The notes under the pieces: generated by a model
The model's database searches: none
The model's input: the letters and a program-made list of their open reading frames with translations, nothing else
Told to the model about the DNA's origin: nothing
Shown here: in pieces, positions 1 through 8,859 of the stretch
Layout of the letters: each line of letters starts with the position of its first letter
How positions within the stretch are numbered: position 1 is the stretch's first letter
Program-made: the position numbers and the translations under genes
Assembly (NCBI GenBank): GCA_937876375.1
Contig: CALEHY010000026.1
Span: 1-46,522, forward strand
Reading direction: 5' to 3'
DNA: 46,522 nt
From: an uncultured Clostridia bacterium
GTDB taxonomy: Bacteria > Bacillota > Clostridia > Oscillospirales > Acutalibacteraceae

Positions 1-55
1 GAGCGTCACCTTGCCAAGGTGAAGGTAGCGAGTTCGAGTCTCGTAATCCGCTCCA
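1..55 (+). tRNA. tRNA-Gly (GCC), 3' part only
   Basis: The window opens inside a tRNA. The anticodon stem TCACC/GGTGA encloses the 7-nt loop TTGCCAA, which gives anticodon GCC (glycine). It is followed by a 5-nt variable loop, a T arm with loop TTCGAGT, the acceptor strand AATCCGC, discriminator T and an encoded CCA at 53-55. The acceptor 5' strand and most of the D arm lie upstream of the window. Confidence 0.93.
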
Positions 56-58
56 CAA

Positions 59-88
59 AAGAAGGACTAGTTTAGTCCTTCTTTTTTT
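59..88 (+). terminator. Rho-independent terminator after tRNA-Gly
   Basis: The stem GAAGGACTA (61-69) pairs with TAGTCCTTC (73-81) around a 3-nt loop, and a run of seven T follows. It lies directly behind the tRNA and ends that transcript. Confidence 0.92.
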
Positions 89-201
89 GCTTTTATGGCA
101 TTTTACACAAAATTTACTACCAACTATGACCCATCAGTTAACTACTATTAACTATTTATACCTATTAAATATAACAATTTGATGACAATGGGGTTATTTT
201 G

Positions 202-230
202 TTGAAATTTGAGGGACAATCATATATTAT
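202..230 (+). promoter_or_regulatory. Vegetative promoter of xpt
   Basis: TTGAAA (202-207), a 17-bp spacer and TATTAT (225-230). A start near 237 would leave a leader of only about 26 nt before the xpt ATG, too short for a purine riboswitch. The bases between 91 and 201 are AT-rich with no other recognisable feature. Confidence 0.6.
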
Positions 231-262
231 ATGTGTGTAATTTTATTTTTGGTGGGATTTTT

Positions 263-841
263 ATGCAATTACTTAAGGAAAAAATACTCAATGAGGGCGA
301 GGTTTACGAGGGTAATATCCTAAAGGTAGACTGCTTCCTCAACCATCAAATCGATTGCAACTTTCTTGGTGAGGTTGGCAAGGAGTTTCATCGTCTGTTC
401 GAGAACGACGGTGTCAACAAGGTGCTAACTATTGAGGCATCAGGTATTGCTATCGGTGCTATGGTAGCACAGGAGTTCGGTGCTCCACTTGTTTTTGCAA
501 AGAAGACCAAGACCAAGAATATCGCTGGTGATGTTTACACTACACCAGTTGAGTCATTCACTCACGGTACTACATACGACATTATGGTGTCCAAGAAGTT
601 TTTGGGCAAGGGTGACAGAGTGCTCATCGTTGACGATTTCCTAGCTGTTGGTAACGCTCTAAAGGGTCTTATCAAGATTGTTGAGGATAGTGGTGCAGAG
701 CTAGTTGGCTGTGGCACTGTTATCGAGAAGGGATATCAGCACGGTGGTGACCAGCTTCGAGAGCAGGGTATTAAGGTTGAGTCACTTGCTATCGTTGAGA
801 GTATGGACCATGTTACTGGTAATGTAACATTCAGAGATTAA
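263..841 (+). CDS. xpt: Xanthine phosphoribosyltransferase
   Basis: This 192-residue cytoplasmic enzyme transfers ribose-5-phosphate from PRPP to xanthine, giving XMP for purine salvage. The PRPP-binding signature VLIVDDFLAVGNA is at about residues 120-132, and an EASG segment at about 58-61 is typical of Xpt. The length matches the family (about 190). The start at 263 is preferred over an in-frame ATG at 209, because 209 lies upstream of the inferred transcription start and a GGTGGG ribosome site sits at 251-256. It is followed by a nucleoside-type ABC transporter and hpt, so the region works as a purine acquisition block. No purine riboswitch is visible. Confidence 0.93.
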   Translation: MQLLKEKILNEGEVYEGNILKVDCFLNHQIDCNFLGEVGKEFHRLFENDGVNKVLTIEASGIAIGAMVAQEFGAPLVFAKKTKTKNIAGDVYTTPVESFTHGTTYDIMVSKKFLGKGDRVLIVDDFLAVGNALKGLIKIVEDSGAELVGCGTVIEKGYQHGGDQLREQGIKVESLAIVESMDHVTGNVTFRD

Positions 842-903
842 TATGGTTATTCGCACACAGGGTGCTTATAATAAAAACATTCATTAAAATGGAGGAAACG
901 AAA

Positions 904-2184
904 ATGAAAATTGCAAAGAGAATAGTTGCTGTGCTTCTTGCTGTAGTTCTTGTTGCTTGTGCATTCGCAGGTTGTTCAGGTGCAGGTAGCAACGAAAAGC
1001 TTGGTGTAAGCGCAGACCTAATCCCACGTGAAGAGATTTCATCAGATGTAACAGTTCCAGAGGACTTCAAGATTGGTCTTATCTGCCTACATGATGAGAA
1101 CTCAACTTACGACAAGAACTTCATCGATGGCCTAAAGGCTGCTGCAACAGGCATGGGTCTAACAGATGAGCAGGTTGTTATCGTAACAAACATTGGCGAG
1201 GATTCAGCTTGCTATGATACAGCTGTTGACCTTGCAAAGAACAAGGGCTGTAAGGTTGTATTCGCTGATTCATTCGGTCACGAGTCACACATGATGCGTG
1301 CTGCTAAGGAATTCCCAGAGGTTCAGTTCTGTCACGCTACAGGTACTTCAGCTGCTACAGCTGGTATCGACAACTTCCACAACGCATTCGCTGCTATCTA
1401 CGAGGGTAGATACATTGCTGGTGTTGCTGCTGGTATCAAGCTAAACGACATGATCAACGAGGGCAAGATCACTGCTGAGCAGGCTATCATCGGTTACGTT
1501 GGTGCTTTCACATATGCAGAGGTTATTTCTGGTATGACATCATTCTTCCTTGGTGCTCGTTCAGTTTGCCCATCAGCTACAATGAAGGTTCGTTACACAG
1601 GTTCATGGTATGATCAGGCTAAGGAGCAGGAGGCTGCTACAGCTCTTATCAACCAGGATGGTTGTGCACTTATCTCACAGCACGCTGATTCACTTGGTGC
1701 TCCAACAGCTTGTGAGCTTGCTGGTGTTCCAAACGTTTCATACAATGGTTCAACATACTCAGCTGGTGAGAACACATTCATCGTATCATCAGCTATCAAC
1801 TGGGCTCCTTACTTCCAGCTAATCATCGAGAGCGCTGTTAAGGGCGAGGCTATCCCAGCTAACTGGTGTGGTACTATTGCTACAAACTCTGTAGTAATTT
1901 CTGGTATCAATCAGGATGTTGTTGACGGCGAGTCAACTATCGCAGAGCTAAACAAGATTGTTGATCAGTTCAAGGCTGGTACACTTCACGTATTCGATAC
2001 TTCTACATTCACAGTAGATGGCAAGAATCTTGACGAGTACAAGGCTGACGTTGATGGCGACTTTGCTCCAGACACAAACGTAATCCACGACGGTTACTTT
2101 GATGAGTCAGGTGCTGACTATCGTTCAGCTCCATACTTTGATATTGTTATTGATGGTGTTGAGAACCTAAACACAGAGTTCTAA
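904..2184 (+). CDS. BMP-family nucleoside-binding lipoprotein (NupN-like)
   Basis: This is the extracellular substrate-binding lipoprotein of an ABC importer, 426 residues. The N-terminus (MKIAKRIV...) is a type II signal peptide with possible lipobox cysteines in LVAC or FAGC near residues 17-23. The body has the BMP/Med fold pattern: FKIGLICLHDENSTYDKNF near the start and the SFGHESHMMRAAKEFPEVQF region in the first half. ATG 904 is chosen over 862 because GGAGG lies at 891-895. It is followed by a double ATPase and two permeases, the order of B. subtilis nupNOPQ (guanosine uptake). The flanking xpt and hpt support a purine nucleoside substrate, but the exact ligand is inferred. Codon use is highly biased, which suggests strong expression. 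Confidence 0.9.
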   Translation: MKIAKRIVAVLLAVVLVACAFAGCSGAGSNEKLGVSADLIPREEISSDVTVPEDFKIGLICLHDENSTYDKNFIDGLKAAATGMGLTDEQVVIVTNIGEDSACYDTAVDLAKNKGCKVVFADSFGHESHMMRAAKEFPEVQFCHATGTSAATAGIDNFHNAFAAIYEGRYIAGVAAGIKLNDMINEGKITAEQAIIGYVGAFTYAEVISGMTSFFLGARSVCPSATMKVRYTGSWYDQAKEQEAATALINQDGCALISQHADSLGAPTACELAGVPNVSYNGSTYSAGENTFIVSSAINWAPYFQLIIESAVKGEAIPANWCGTIATNSVVISGINQDVVDGESTIAELNKIVDQFKAGTLHVFDTSTFTVDGKNLDEYKADVDGDFAPDTNVIHDGYFDESGADYRSAPYFDIVIDGVENLNTEF

Positions 2185-2223
2185 GCTAAGACTATAACTA
2201 ATAATACCTTAAGTTAAATAGTG

Positions 2224-2247
2224 CAAGGGGGTTTTTTAACCCCCTTG
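2224..2247 (+). terminator. Intra-operon hairpin, likely partial terminator
   Basis: CAAGGGGG (2224-2231) pairs perfectly with CCCCCTTG (2240-2247) around TTTTTTAA. The following bases (TATCTGCTTTTA) are only moderately T-rich. It sits between the binding-protein gene and its ATPase. Such hairpins usually let the binding protein be made in excess over the membrane components, by partial termination or by protecting the upstream mRNA end. Confidence 0.6.
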
Positions 2248-2288
2248 TATCTGCTTTTATAATTCGCATACTTAACAGGAGGAATACC

Positions 2289-3830
2289 GTGAACGCTTTA
2301 GAGTTAAAAAATATTACTAAAACCTTTGGTACTGTTAATGCAAATAAAAATGTTGATTTGGACGTTCGCAAGGGTGAGATTTTAGCTATTCTTGGTGAAA
2401 ATGGTTCTGGTAAGACAACACTTATGAATATGGTTGCTGGTATTTATTTCCCAGACCATGGACAGATTTTTGTTAACGGCAAAGAGGTCGTTATTAAATC
2501 CCCAAAGGACGCTTTTGACAACAAGATTGGTATGATCCATCAGCATTTTAAGCTGGTTGACGTGTTCACTGCTACCGAGAATATCGTTCTTGGTATAGAT
2601 AACGAAAAATTTAATCTCAAGCAAGCAAAAAAGAGAATTCAAGAGATTACCGACAAATATGGCTTCGTTGTTGATTTAGACAAGAAGATTTATGAAATGT
2701 CTGTATCCGAAAAGCAGACAGTAGAAATTATCAAGGTGTTGTATCGTGGTGCTGATATCCTTATTCTTGATGAACCTACAGCCGTACTAACACCTCAAGA
2801 AACTCGAAAATTATTCTATGTTCTTCGCAAAATGCGTGAAGATAACAAATCGATTATTATAATTACACACAAGCTCCATGAGGTGCTTGATATCTCTGAC
2901 AGAGTTACCACTCTTCGCAAGGGTGAGCTAGTTGGCACTATCAACACTGCTGACGCTACAGAGGACTCACTAACAGAGATGATGATGGGTGAGAAGGTTG
3001 AATTAAACATTCAGCGTGATGACCCAGAAAATACAAAGGAGCGTTTGGTTGTTGAGGACCTTACAGTAGTTAAGCGTGACGGCACTATCGCTCTAGACAA
3101 TGTAAACTTTAAGGCATACGGTGGCGAAATCCTTGGTATCGCTGGTATTTCTGGCTGTGGTCAGAAGGAGCTACTAGAGTCTATCGCAGGACTACAGATT
3201 ACTACAAAGAAATCTAGTATTCTTTACAAGCCTGATGATATGGGTCCACAGCAGCTAGTCGGCAAATCACCAAAGGAAATTCGCAAGCTTGGTGTTGCAC
3301 TTTCATTCGTACCAGAGGATAGACTTGGTATGGGACTTGTCGCTAATATGGATATCATCGACAATATGATGCTCCGTTCATACAAATCTGGCAAGAGCTC
3401 ATTCCTCGACAGAAAGGCACCAAGAAAGCTCGCAGAATCAATCATCAATGACCTAGAGGTTGTTACTCCAGATGCACAGACACCTGTTAGAAGATTGTCC
3501 GGTGGTAATGTTCAAAAGGTGCTTGTTGGTCGAGAGATTGCTCTTGAGCCTAGAGTTTTGATGGTTGCATATCCTGTTAGAGGACTTGACGTTAACTCGT
3601 CATACACTATTTACAACCTGCTGAACAAGCAAAAAGAGAGTGGCGTTGCTATCATCTTCGTTGGTGAGGATTTGGACGTACTCCTAGAGCTTTGCGATAG
3701 AATTATGGTTATCAATTCTGGCAAGATTACTGGTATAGTTGACGCTCGTACAACTACAAAGGAAGAGGTCGGACTATTGATGACAAAGACAGAGGGAGGT
3801 GCTCAAGATGGCAGAGATGCAAAAGACTAA
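2289..3830 (+). CDS. ABC transporter ATP-binding protein, two fused ATPase domains (NupO-like)
   Basis: This cytoplasmic energy-coupling subunit of 513 residues has two ABC domains in tandem. The first has Walker A GENGSGKTT at about residue 37 and Walker B ILILDEPTAVL at about 155-165. The second has GISGCGQKE as its degenerate P-loop, the signature LSGGNVQKV, and a degenerate Walker B (VLMVAYPVRGLD) where the usual catalytic Glu after Asp is replaced. That asymmetry is typical of nucleoside and sugar importers of this class. The start is GTG, supported by AGGAGG at 2277-2282. The 3' end overlaps the next permease gene by 23 nt, indicating one operon and probable translational coupling. Confidence 0.92.
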   Translation: MNALELKNITKTFGTVNANKNVDLDVRKGEILAILGENGSGKTTLMNMVAGIYFPDHGQIFVNGKEVVIKSPKDAFDNKIGMIHQHFKLVDVFTATENIVLGIDNEKFNLKQAKKRIQEITDKYGFVVDLDKKIYEMSVSEKQTVEIIKVLYRGADILILDEPTAVLTPQETRKLFYVLRKMREDNKSIIIITHKLHEVLDISDRVTTLRKGELVGTINTADATEDSLTEMMMGEKVELNIQRDDPENTKERLVVEDLTVVKRDGTIALDNVNFKAYGGEILGIAGISGCGQKELLESIAGLQITTKKSSILYKPDDMGPQQLVGKSPKEIRKLGVALSFVPEDRLGMGLVANMDIIDNMMLRSYKSGKSSFLDRKAPRKLAESIINDLEVVTPDAQTPVRRLSGGNVQKVLVGREIALEPRVLMVAYPVRGLDVNSSYTIYNLLNKQKESGVAIIFVGEDLDVLLELCDRIMVINSGKITGIVDARTTTKEEVGLLMTKTEGGAQDGRDAKD

Positions 3831-4920
3831 GACCAATACTCGTGAGCCTTTGATTCGTATTTCAAAGCGTACTGACGTTTCGGTCAAGAAGGGTATCGTT
3901 ATCAGAGTTATTGCCATTTTGATGGCACTTATCGTCTGTGGTATCGTTACAAAGATTTTTACTGGCGACAATCCATTGTCTATATATAAAACTATTGTAT
4001 ATGGTGCATTCGGTAATGGTAGATTGCTAGTTACTATCCACGAAATTGCAATTTTGCTCTGCGTTTCACTTGCTGTTACACCAGCATTTAGAATGCGATT
4101 TTGGAATATCGGTGCTGAGGGACAGGTGCTTATGGGCGCATTGTCAACAGCTATGTGTATGTTCTTCCTCGGTGGCAAGGTTCCTGATGGATTGCTTATC
4201 GTGATTATGGCTGTTTGCGCTATCGTATCAGCTGCTATCTGGGCTATTATTCCAGCATTCTTCAAGGCTCATTGGGGCACAAACGAGACATTGTTCACCC
4301 TTATGATGAACTATGTTGTTATCCAGCTTATCGAGTATTTCCTCAAGATAGCTGATAAGTCTGGTTCAAATGTTGTTGGTCCTAACCTATTGTCACATGG
4401 TTGGTTCCCACAGATTTTCCACACAAACTATCTACTAAACATTCTTATCGTTGCTGTTATTACAATCGCTCTTCACATTTATCTAAAACACAGCAAGCAC
4501 GGATATGAGCTTACTGTTGTTGGTGAGAGTGAGAACACAGCTAGATATATCGGTATCAATGTTAAGAAGGTTATCCTTCGCACAATGGCACTTTCCGGTG
4601 CTATCTGTGGTATCGCTGGTCTACTACTTGTAGGTGGCTCATCACACTCTATCGATTCTAACCTTGCTGATGGCAGAGGCTTTACAGCAATCATGGTATC
4701 ATGGCTTGCAAAGTTCAATCCTATCACTATGATTTTGACCTCACTACTCATCGTGTTCTTGGAGAGAGGTGCTGACGAGGTATCATCAAAGTTTGGTCTA
4801 AATGCTGACTTTGCCGATATCCTAACAGGTATCATCCTATTCTTCATCATCGGCTGTGAGTTCTTCATCAACTACAAGGTTCATTTTAGAGGCAACAAAA
4901 CAACAAAGGAGGGCGAATAA
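3808..4920 (+). CDS. ABC transporter permease (NupP-like)
   Basis: This 370-residue inner-membrane permease belongs to the BPD_transp_2 family. It has a cytoplasmic N-terminal tail of about 35 residues, then many hydrophobic segments starting with GIVIRVIAILMALIVCGIV. The conserved loop with FWNIGAEGQVLMGAL is typical of nucleoside permeases, as is the later GESENTARYIGIN coupling region. ATG 3808 is preferred to the GTG at 3799 because GGGAGG at 3794-3799 then has a spacing of 8. It overlaps the end of the ATPase gene, and its own stop is one base from the next permease. It should pair with the following gene product as a heterodimeric channel. Confidence 0.9.
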   Translation: MAEMQKTKTNTREPLIRISKRTDVSVKKGIVIRVIAILMALIVCGIVTKIFTGDNPLSIYKTIVYGAFGNGRLLVTIHEIAILLCVSLAVTPAFRMRFWNIGAEGQVLMGALSTAMCMFFLGGKVPDGLLIVIMAVCAIVSAAIWAIIPAFFKAHWGTNETLFTLMMNYVVIQLIEYFLKIADKSGSNVVGPNLLSHGWFPQIFHTNYLLNILIVAVITIALHIYLKHSKHGYELTVVGESENTARYIGINVKKVILRTMALSGAICGIAGLLLVGGSSHSIDSNLADGRGFTAIMVSWLAKFNPITMILTSLLIVFLERGADEVSSKFGLNADFADILTGIILFFIIGCEFFINYKVHFRGNKTTKEGE

Positions 4921-4921
4921 T

Positions 4922-5902
4922 ATGGATTTGATTTTTCAGTTTATTTCTCGTGCAATAATGCAGGGCACTCCTTTGCTCTATGGTGCAACTGGTGAAATCA
5001 TCACCGAGAAATCTGGTAACCTAAATCTTGGTATCCCAGGTATTATGTATGTAGGTGCTATCTCTGGTGTAATCGGTGGATTCTTCTACCAGTCTAGCAC
5101 AGCGTATGTTAACACATTTTTGGCAGTACTCATCCCATTCATCTGTAGCATTATCGGCTCACTTTTGGTGTCACTTTTGTACTGCTTCCTAACAGTTTCA
5201 CTTCGTGCTAATCAGAATGTTACTGGTCTTGCTATCACAACATTTGGTGTTGGATTTGGTAACTTCTTTGGTGGCTCACTTATCAAGGTTGTTAAGAGCG
5301 ACGTTCCTTATCTTGCTTTGGTAAAGATTGCTAACGCATTCAAGCTAACAGCTTCATTTGCAGATGGTATGGGCTCATTTGGTCAAATGTTCTTCTCATA
5401 CGGATTTATGGTATATTTGGCTATCGTCATTGCCTTGGTTGCTAGCTTTGTACTCAACAAGACAAGACTTGGCTTGCAGCTTCGTGCTGTTGGTGAGAAC
5501 CCTGCTACAGCAGATGCTGCTGGTATCAATGTAAATGCTTACAAGTATATCGCAACCTGTATCGGTGGTGTTATCGCTGGTCTTGGTGGTCTATATTATG
5601 TAATGGACTACAGCAACGGTATCTGGTCAAACAATGGATTTGGCGACAGAGGATGGCTTGCTATCGCTATCGTTATCTTCGCTGTATGGAAGCCTAGTCT
5701 TTCTATCCTTGGCTCATATGTTTTCGGTGCACTATATATCTTGTTCACATATATCAGTGTTCCTATGACATATATTCCTATCATTCAGATGCTACCATAT
5801 ATCGTAACTATCGCTGTTCTTATCTTGGTTAGCACAAGAAAGAAGAAGGAAAATCAGGGCCCTGCAGCACTTGGTTTGTCATACTTTAGAGAAGAAAGAT
5901 AA
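4922..5902 (+). CDS. ABC transporter permease (NupQ-like)
   Basis: This second permease of the purine nucleoside importer has 326 residues and about 8-9 hydrophobic segments. The family signature ITEKSGNLNLGIPGIMYVGA appears near residue 25, and the cytoplasmic coupling loop VGENPATADAAGIN lies in the second half. ATG 4922 has AAGGAGGG at 4906-4913. Upstream in-frame codons from 4856 overlap the previous gene and encode no family-like sequence, so they are excluded. The gene begins one base after the stop of the first permease. Five bases separate it from hpt, consistent with a single transcript linking import and phosphoribosylation. Confidence 0.9.
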   Translation: MDLIFQFISRAIMQGTPLLYGATGEIITEKSGNLNLGIPGIMYVGAISGVIGGFFYQSSTAYVNTFLAVLIPFICSIIGSLLVSLLYCFLTVSLRANQNVTGLAITTFGVGFGNFFGGSLIKVVKSDVPYLALVKIANAFKLTASFADGMGSFGQMFFSYGFMVYLAIVIALVASFVLNKTRLGLQLRAVGENPATADAAGINVNAYKYIATCIGGVIAGLGGLYYVMDYSNGIWSNNGFGDRGWLAIAIVIFAVWKPSLSILGSYVFGALYILFTYISVPMTYIPIIQMLPYIVTIAVLILVSTRKKKENQGPAALGLSYFREER

Positions 5903-5907
5903 TTACT

Positions 5908-6453
5908 ATGCAAAATTTGTCAAATGATATTAAAGAGATTTTGGTCACAAAGGAAGAGCTAGAGGAAATCAATGCTCGTCTTGGTGCTCAAATCACAAAG
6001 GATTTTAAGGATAAGAATTTGCTTGTTATCGGTATATTGAAGGGCTCTGTGTATTTTATGGCAGACCTTACTAGATATATCGATTTGCCACTAAAGCTAG
6101 ATTTTCTTGCAGTGTCTAGCTATGGTGGTGGAACAAGAAGCTCTGGTAATGTAAAGATTGTTAAGGATATCGATATCGATTTGCAGGGATATGACCTATT
6201 GCTAGTTGAGGATATTCTCGACAGTGGCAGAACACTTGATTATGTTAGTCGTATGCTTGCTGCTAGAGGTGCAAATTCTATCAGCATTGTTACTCTACTC
6301 GACAAGCCAGAGCGCAGAGTGGTAGATTTGAAGCCAGATTATGTTGGCTGTGACGTTCCTGATGAGTTCGTCGTTGGATATGGTCTTGACTATGATCAGG
6401 AGTACAGAAATCTGCCATACATTGGCGCTTTGAAGAGAGAAATCTATGAGTAA
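5908..6453 (+). CDS. hpt: Hypoxanthine (guanine) phosphoribosyltransferase
   Basis: This 181-residue cytoplasmic enzyme converts hypoxanthine or guanine with PRPP to IMP or GMP. Visible motifs are the PP-binding loop GILKGSVYFMADL (about 43-55), the flexible-loop region with SSYGGG, and the PRPP motif LLLVEDILDSGRTL (about 94-107). The base-binding segment VDLKPDYVGCDVPDEFVVGYGLDYDQ is split here only by its length and is canonical. The length fits the family. It is the last metabolic gene of the transporter operon and overlaps the next gene by 8 nt. The ribosome site is weak (AGAAGAAAG), which suggests coupling to the upstream permease. Confidence 0.95.
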   Translation: MQNLSNDIKEILVTKEELEEINARLGAQITKDFKDKNLLVIGILKGSVYFMADLTRYIDLPLKLDFLAVSSYGGGTRSSGNVKIVKDIDIDLQGYDLLLVEDILDSGRTLDYVSRMLAARGANSISIVTLLDKPERRVVDLKPDYVGCDVPDEFVVGYGLDYDQEYRNLPYIGALKREIYE

Positions 6454-7114
6454 AAAGAAAATTAGGCTATCAAGAGAGCTTATGTTCGTGCTTGGTATGG
6501 TGTTTCTTCCATTTTCGGTTACACTGTGCACAAAGGCAAATTTAGGTATGTCTATGATAGCAGCACCAACATATATTATTAGTGAAAAGACGCCACTAAC
6601 CTATGGCCAAACAGAATATATCTTCCAAGCCATAGTGCTGTTGATTATGTGTCTGATTATACACAAGTTTAAGTGGTCGTATCTCACCTCATTTTTGAGT
6701 GCGTTGATATATGGCACAGTGCTAGATTTCTTTATCTGGTTGCTTAAGGATTGGGACGTTAGTGCTTTGTGGTTGAGAGTGCTTGTTTTTGCAGGGGGTA
6801 TTGTTTGCTGTGCTATCGGTGTTGCAATGTTCCTTTGCACATATCTTGCACCTTGTGCCTATGACTACTTGGTGCGAATGGTTGTCGAGGAACGCAAGTT
6901 CGATTTGAAAAAGACAAAGCTAACAAATGACTTTATCTACCTTGCACTTAGCGTTGGCTTAAGCCTTGCATTATTCCACGGTTTCGTTGGAGTAACATGG
7001 GGCACACTCGTTATCGCTGTTGTAAACGGCAATTTGATAACATTTGTGTTTAACCTTTTCCAAAAGCATATTGAATTTTATAATCATTTTCCAAAGCTTG
7101 CAAATAAGTTTTAA
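6446..7114 (+). CDS. YczE/YyaS/YitT-like integral membrane protein (DUF6198-like)
   Basis: This 222-residue membrane protein has about five hydrophobic segments. The N-terminal block (LGMVFLPFSVTLCTKANLG, then SMIAAP) resembles the YczE/YitT-like family, where a short conserved TKANLGMS segment follows the first helix. No catalytic motif is visible and its substrate, if any, is unknown. It overlaps hpt by 8 nt and is followed directly by a terminator, so it is the last gene of the purine operon. A role linked to purines is only positional inference. Confidence 0.75.
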   Translation: MSKKKIRLSRELMFVLGMVFLPFSVTLCTKANLGMSMIAAPTYIISEKTPLTYGQTEYIFQAIVLLIMCLIIHKFKWSYLTSFLSALIYGTVLDFFIWLLKDWDVSALWLRVLVFAGGIVCCAIGVAMFLCTYLAPCAYDYLVRMVVEERKFDLKKTKLTNDFIYLALSVGLSLALFHGFVGVTWGTLVIAVVNGNLITFVFNLFQKHIEFYNHFPKLANKF

Positions 7115-7141
7115 CAAAAGGACTCCCTTGGAGTCCTTTTG
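7115..7141 (+). terminator. Terminator of the purine operon
   Basis: CAAAAGGACTC (7115-7125) pairs with GAGTCCTTTTG (7131-7141), an 11-bp perfect stem with loop CCTTG. The A and T tracts are within the stem ends. It starts at the base after the stop codon of the preceding gene. Confidence 0.8.
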
Positions 7142-7163
7142 TTAATTTCAATACGCAACCCAA

Positions 7164-7379
7164 TAAGCCTCCCTTGTTAAAGGGAGGTGGCAGACCGTAG
7201 GTCTGACGGAGGGATTATGTGATTATTAAGAATGTGTTTAGGGACATTGTTGTAATATCAACCAAATCCCCCAGTCTTTTTGCTACGCAAAAACAGCGTC
7301 TCGCTTGCCAGCTCAGTCGGTGCTTCTGCTACGCAGAGGTGTCCACTGGACACCCGCACCCTTTAGCAAGGGGGCCTAA
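7164..7379. repeat. MITE-like element with CTCCCTTG terminal inverted repeats
   Basis: The left end AGCCTCCCTTGTTAAAGGG and the right end (reverse complement AGGCCCCCTTGCTAAAGGG) form imperfect terminal inverted repeats. The interior holds several small palindromes: CAGACC-GTA-GGTCTG (7191-7205), TTTTTGC-TAC-GCAAAAA (7277-7293), CTTCTGC-TAC-GCAGAGG (7323-7339) and GGTGTCC-ACT-GGACACC (7338-7354). There is no coding capacity. A related copy with the same end sequence lies at 39437-39564. It fills the gap between the purine operon and trkA. Confidence 0.8.
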
Positions 7380-7401
7380 TTTGTAAATATTATTTTGTAT
7401 C

Positions 7402-7430
7402 TTGTATTTTTTATTTAATGGTGCTATATT
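7402..7430 (+). promoter_or_regulatory. Promoter of trkA-trkH
   Basis: TTGTAT (7402-7407), a 17-bp spacer and TATATT (7425-7430), about 35 bases ahead of the trkA start codon and just outside the MITE-like repeat. Confidence 0.55.
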
Positions 7431-7464
7431 TATACTGAAATAATGTATTATTCGGAGAATTGCT

Positions 7465-8850
7465 ATGTTATTTGGTAAGAACGAAAAGAAAAAGGGTCTA
7501 AAGATTATCATCGTTGGCTGTGGTGAGGTTGGCACTGCTCTAGTAGAGCAGCTTAGCAGTGAGGGCCACGATATCACTATTATCGATGAGGACCGTGAGC
7601 GTGTTGCAGAGCTTACTAATATGTATGACATTATGGGACTGTGTGGCAATGGTGCGTCCTTTAGCGTTCAGATTGACGCTGGTATCAAGGAGGCTGACCT
7701 AGTTATCGCTGTTACCGAGTCGGACGAGCTTAATCTGTTATGCAGTATCGTTGGCAGACGAGTTGGCTCGTGTGCTGCTATCGCTCGTGTTCGCAACCCA
7801 GAATATTCGCTAGAAATCGGCTATCTGTCCGAAAAGCTGAACCTTGCTATGATTATCAACCCAGAGCAAGAAACTGCTCGTGAAATCAGCCGTATTCTGC
7901 TTGTTCCATCGGCTCTTTCTGTTGACACATTCGCTCATTCACAGGTCGAGCTTATCAAAATTCGTATACCAAAGGGTAGCGTTATGGATGGTATGACTGT
8001 TGCCGAATTTGGCAGAAGAACTGATGGCAGTGCTCTTGTTTGTGTCGTTGACAGAGCAAAGAGCGTCACTATCCCTAATGGTGACTACGAGCTAAAGGCT
8101 GGCGATATTATCTCCATCGCATCTCCACGAAAAAAGACTGGCGCTATGCTCCAAAAGATTGGATTTAAGTCTGACAAGGTGAAGAATGCTATCATCATCG
8201 GTGGTGGCAACACTGGATATTATCTTGCTAGATTTTTACAGCATGATGGCATCGACGTTAAGATTATCGAGCAGGACAAGGAGCGCTGTGAGGAGCTTTC
8301 CTCTATGCTACCAAAGGCTAATATCATCTGTGGTGATGCTACTGATGAGGATTTGCTAAAGGAAGAGGGTATCGAGGATACAGAGGCTGTTGTGTCACTA
8401 ACTGACAGTGATGAGGAGAATATTCTCCTATCGCTATATGCTAATCAGAATGACACAAAGGTCATCACTCGTATTAATCGTTCTACCTTTAATAATGTGA
8501 TTGACAATTTGGATTTGGGTGCTGTTGTGTATCCAAAATATATTACCACAGAGGCTATTATCGCTTATGTTAGAGCAAAGACAGCCACCCAGGGTAGCAA
8601 TGTCGAAACTGTTGTTCATATGTTCGACAAGAGGGTTGAGGCTGTTGAGTTTAAGGTTGAGAAGGAGTCGGCTGTCACTGGCGTTAAGCTGATGGATTTG
8701 AAGCTAAAGGACAATCTTCTCATCTGCTTCATCTATCGTAGGGGCAAGGTCCTTATCCCTAGTGGTCAGGATTGCATTATGCCTGGCGATAGCGTTACTA
8801 TCGTAACAACACATACTGGATTTTCTACTATTACAGATATAATGGAGTAA
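7465..8850 (+). CDS. trkA: Trk potassium uptake regulatory subunit TrkA
   Basis: This 461-residue cytoplasmic protein gates the TrkH potassium channel in response to nucleotides. It has two RCK units in tandem. The first Rossmann motif is IIVGCGEVGTALVEQL (about residues 15-30) and the second is IIIGGGNTGYYLARFL (about 244-260). Each is followed by a RCK_C-type ligand domain, the last ending in a segment with IPSGQDCIMPGDSVTIV. The length is that of two-domain TrkA. The start has GGAG at 7454-7457. It lies nine bases upstream of trkH and forms a two-gene operon with it. Confidence 0.93.
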   Translation: MLFGKNEKKKGLKIIIVGCGEVGTALVEQLSSEGHDITIIDEDRERVAELTNMYDIMGLCGNGASFSVQIDAGIKEADLVIAVTESDELNLLCSIVGRRVGSCAAIARVRNPEYSLEIGYLSEKLNLAMIINPEQETAREISRILLVPSALSVDTFAHSQVELIKIRIPKGSVMDGMTVAEFGRRTDGSALVCVVDRAKSVTIPNGDYELKAGDIISIASPRKKTGAMLQKIGFKSDKVKNAIIIGGGNTGYYLARFLQHDGIDVKIIEQDKERCEELSSMLPKANIICGDATDEDLLKEEGIEDTEAVVSLTDSDEENILLSLYANQNDTKVITRINRSTFNNVIDNLDLGAVVYPKYITTEAIIAYVRAKTATQGSNVETVVHMFDKRVEAVEFKVEKESAVTGVKLMDLKLKDNLLICFIYRRGKVLIPSGQDCIMPGDSVTIVTTHTGFSTITDIME

Positions 8851-8859
8851 TAATTATAT

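Noticed and set aside
91..262. Purine riboswitch upstream of xpt
   Set aside because: The inferred leader is only about 26 nt, and the conserved loop sequences of the aptamer are not seen.
3774..4265. 163-codon minus-strand ORF opposite the first permease
   Set aside because: It is a shadow of a well supported permease gene, with no ribosome site and low-complexity composition.
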